Positions 62,092 through 64,000 of a stretch of DNA of 64,000 nucleotides are shown in pieces. Origin of the DNA: Planctomycetia bacterium (GTDB lineage Bacteria; Planctomycetota; Phycisphaerae; UBA1845; UTPLA1); contig JABTTW010000002.1 of NCBI GenBank assembly GCA_015075745.1, positions 758,453 to 822,452 on the forward strand, written 5' to 3'. Below the pieces are notes generated by a model. That model saw nothing but the letters and a program-made list of their open reading frames with translations, was not told the DNA's origin and did not search any database. A program made the position numbers and the translations under genes. The stretch's first letter is position 1. The number at the start of each line of letters is the position of its first letter.

Positions 62092-62614
62092 CACCCTCAC
62101 ACCCTCTTGCGAAATCTCGATCCAGCCGTCCGGCGAAGATCGCGGCGGCCGCCGCGACCTTGCGCACTGCGAGCGGGCCATGATAAGGCTCAGGGGTGGA
62201 AGATTGAACGCGCGAAGATGTGACGAACCGCCGCGGCCCCCGAAAAACAGGGCAGCCCGGTCACCGTCCATGGTGATCGGGCAGCCTCAACGCGTTGAAT
62301 CGCATCGCCCAGCCACATTTCGTCGGCGTGCGAAACGAATCGAGGTCATCGCCGGCAACAAGACTACTTCCACCCGCGGCGGCACTCTTTTGTCAGACTG
62401 ATTTGGCGGCACGGGATGCAGCGCCTCGATCGCTGACGGCGAGTACACCCATTGTCTGCCGAATCAGTAAAAGAAGTCCGTATCGGGGGCCGCGCCCTTG
62501 CTTTGCAAAATGCCCTGTTTTCGTTCGTTCCGATCCACTCGCGTTGCTATTCCGGCGACCTTCAGCCGTCCGTGTCCCGCCGCCGGAAACTTGATTGCCA
62601 GGTAGAGATAGTGG
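62092..62614. other. Intergenic region between the TMTC-like gene and mraZ
   Basis: About 520 nt without a gene I can support. The frames are open in places but show no protein-like sequence. The region should hold the TMTC-like gene promoter. rsmH, which normally follows mraZ, is absent here. Confidence 0.45.
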
Positions 62615-62648
62615 GCGGAAGGAGGCCCTCATCCGGTACTCCTTCCGC
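62615..62648 (-). terminator. Hairpin downstream of mraZ
   Basis: GCGGAAGGAG and CTCCTTCCGC are perfect 10-bp inverted arms around a 14-nt loop, 53 nt after the mraZ stop codon. No T-run follows, so it may be a factor-dependent terminator or an RNA stability element. Confidence 0.45.
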
Positions 62649-62700
62649 GCCACCTCACTCGAAACTACCTCACCCGGGTGAACACCGCGCCACCCGTTGG

Positions 62701-63192
62701 TCAGGTTTCACCGGCCTCTCGGCCGGGTTGCCGCCGTGCCTGTTTGTATGCCTCGCGCGCCTTCTGCTGAATCTCGTGGAACTTGGTCCATCGCTCATCC
62801 AGCTTCTTGTCGAAGTCATCGCGTCGGCATATCTCTACGTGATCCCGTACACCACTGATCACGACCTCCCGACCAATTTCCGATCTCTTGACCATGCGGT
62901 CGGGCAGAAGGATTCGTCCCTGGCCGTCGAGTTCTACGAACTCGGCCAGCGGGAAATAGATCTCATCGAAATCGAGCTGATTCTGGTCAGGGATGAGGCT
63001 GGACTCCGCGAACTCGGAGAGGGCCTCGAAGTGACGTTCTGTATAGAGCCAAAGAGTTCCCGACTGACGGCCGGGGACGACGTAGAAACCGTCACCATCC
63101 CGATCCCGATTCCACCGAGCTCGCAGCTTCGAAGGAATCGAGAGGCGATTTTTCTCGTCGATGGCATGCTCATAGTGCCCTGCGAAAACCAT
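62701..63192 (-). CDS. mraZ: Transcriptional regulator MraZ
   Basis: This 163-residue protein has two AbrB-like MraZ halves: FAGHYEHAIDEKNRLSIPSK at 3-22 and FVELDGQGRILLPDRMVKRS near 85-104, each with the DxxxR motif. MraZ is normally the first gene of the division and cell wall cluster and represses it. Here rsmH and ftsL do not follow; the TMTC-like gene lies 609 nt downstream on the same strand. The C-terminus is longer and more basic than in E. coli MraZ. Candidate MraZ boxes lie just upstream (63201-63239). Confidence 0.93.
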   Translation of the reverse strand: MVFAGHYEHAIDEKNRLSIPSKLRARWNRDRDGDGFYVVPGRQSGTLWLYTERHFEALSEFAESSLIPDQNQLDFDEIYFPLAEFVELDGQGRILLPDRMVKRSEIGREVVISGVRDHVEICRRDDFDKKLDERWTKFHEIQQKAREAYKQARRQPGREAGET

Positions 63193-63200
63193 CCAAAAAC

Positions 63201-63239
63201 CGCCATTTCATTCACCCATTTCATCCCACTTGATGGGAT
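63201..63239 (-). promoter_or_regulatory. Candidate MraZ boxes upstream of mraZ
   Basis: On the minus strand TGGGAT, TGGGTG and TGGCGG occur in tandem (spacings 10 and 13 nt), close to the known TGGG(A/N) direct repeats bound by MraZ. The first is also part of an inverted repeat, ATCCCA-TCAAG-TGGGAT (63223-63239). Position and motif suggest autoregulation. Confidence 0.55.
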
Positions 63240-63400
63240 TACTCTACACTAAACCACATTCCGCTTGCAAGCGAATTTCTCAAATAATTCTTGGGCAGAG
63301 TCACTCCAAACTCGTCGCTCACGAAAGTTTATTCGCTGTAAGAATTTGCAGATCGGAAGGTTCAAAAATCACAAGCAGCGATGCGACCCGAACGCTCGAT

Positions 63401-64000
63401 TTAGCTTCCGAGCAACCGGTCGTAGACGTGCATCCATTGCGCAGCGACCCGGGCCAGATCGTGCCGCTGCTCAACCCGGGCGATGGCCGCTTCGCTTCGC
63501 CGGGAGGCCCCCACGGGATCGCTCAGGACACGGCCGATGGCCCCGGCAAAGGCCGCTGGATCACCCACCGGGGCAAGCAGGCCGTGCTGATCGTGGGTGA
63601 TCAGTTCTCGACAAGGACCGATATCGCTTGCGACCACGGGGCAACGACATGCCATCGCCTCGAGCAGCACGTTGGGGCATCCTTCGGTACGAGAAGTGAG
63701 TACGAGGCAGCTTGCCGCCTTGAGCCACCGAGGCACTTCATTTGACCAGCCAGGCAGCAGAAAAAGCTCCGGCGACCCGCCGTCTCGAATGGACTTCATC
63801 AATGCGCTTCGCTCGGGACCATCGCCGACCAGAACGGCCTGCACGTGGCGCCCTGCGGCGACGACGCGAACGGCGCTTACGAATGTCGCTAAATCCTTGA
63901 CGCGATCCATCCGCCCCACCCAAAGGATGATGGGCACATCCGGGGAAATGCCGAAGCTCGCGCGATCAATCGGCTCGGCCGACTCAAATGCCGCGAGTTC
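63401..64000 (-). CDS. Glycosyltransferase family 4, C-terminal part
   Basis: The frame is open to the window edge, so only the last 199 residues are seen. They include ILWVGRMDRVKDLATFVSAV, VLVGDGPERSALM, and TSRTEGCPNVLLEAMACRCP with the conserved E-x7-E motif (EGCPNVLLE), then PVVASDIGPCRELI. These mark a GT-B fold family 4 enzyme that transfers a sugar from a nucleotide donor. The acceptor-binding N-terminal half lies outside. It ends 208 nt upstream of mraZ on the same strand. Confidence 0.88.
   Translation of the reverse strand, partial: ELAAFESAEPIDRASFGISPDVPIILWVGRMDRVKDLATFVSAVRVVAAGRHVQAVLVGDGPERSALMKSIRDGGSPELFLLPGWSNEVPRWLKAASCLVLTSRTEGCPNVLLEAMACRCPVVASDIGPCRELITHDQHGLLAPVGDPAAFAGAIGRVLSDPVGASRRSEAAIARVEQRHDLARVAAQWMHVYDRLLGS

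Overview
The window most likely comes from a planctomycete (Planctomycetota, perhaps Phycisphaerae-like). The signs are several large secreted proteins ending in dockerin-like Asn/Asp-rich repeats, PEP-CTERM proteins, a Ser/Thr kinase with TPRs next to an ECF sigma factor, a TMTC-like membrane TPR protein and an octaheme cytochrome with HEAT and TPR repeats. The taxonomy is inferred from gene style only; there is no rRNA.

Layout. 1-4.1 kb (minus): a zinc-ribbon fragment, a TIGR03790-like secreted protein and a subtilisin, the last two with dockerin-like tails. 4.1-5.05 kb: no gene, but a 42-nt copy of the 5' half of a tRNA-Arg(CCT). 5.05-24.2 kb (minus): one very tight operon of about 19 kb for anaerobic benzoyl-CoA degradation. 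In transcription order it holds the ring hydrolase (Oah/BamA), an SDR, dienoyl-CoA hydratase (Dch), 6-hydroxycyclohexenoyl-CoA dehydrogenase (Had), a double-cubane/HgdB-like protein with its own activase, a three-domain acyl-CoA ligase fusion, thiolase, a dehydrogenase/hydratase fusion, class I ATP-dependent benzoyl-CoA reductase (C, B, A, D), a halogenase-like flavoprotein, a remnant of a reductase activase C-terminus, and a hemerythrin. 24.2-24.46 kb: divergent promoters with two palindromic operator candidates. 24.46-30.4 kb (plus): TetR regulator, two genes for a 4-hydroxybenzoyl-CoA reductase-like molybdenum enzyme (2Fe-2S and Mo subunits fused), and a HemN/HemW-like radical SAM protein. 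30.5-32.9 kb: octaheme c-type cytochrome.

33-38 kb is a graveyard of mobile DNA around an intact tRNA-Arg(CCT) at 34.09 kb: a broken tyrosine integrase, a RAYT transposase tail, an IS5-type transposase fragment and a piece of a secreted-protein domain, with PilZ, nitroreductase and SpoIIE-type phosphatase genes between. The tRNA half-copy at 4.37 kb and the intact tRNA at 34.09 kb are direct repeats that bracket the whole catabolic region, with the integrase remnant just inside the tRNA end. I read 4.4-34.1 kb as a decayed, fixed genomic island for aromatic degradation.

37.8-64 kb looks like chromosomal backbone: a TPR protein, prfA, rpmE, NUDIX, rhomboid, nadC-birA, rhodanese, elbB, a dolichol-phosphate mannosyltransferase-like enzyme, a DHH phosphoesterase, AMP nucleosidase, PEP-CTERM proteins, an ECF sigma/kinase pair, a giant 1705-residue subtilisin, a TMTC-like protein, mraZ and a glycosyltransferase cut by the window end. 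A dispersed composite repeat (up to about 370 bp, three copies) lies upstream of three of these genes.

Together the catabolic genes would take (4-hydroxy)benzoyl-CoA to 3-hydroxypimeloyl-CoA and on towards glutaryl-CoA and acetyl-CoA. No ferredoxin, ferredoxin-reducing enzyme or glutaryl-CoA dehydrogenase is present, so those must be encoded elsewhere.
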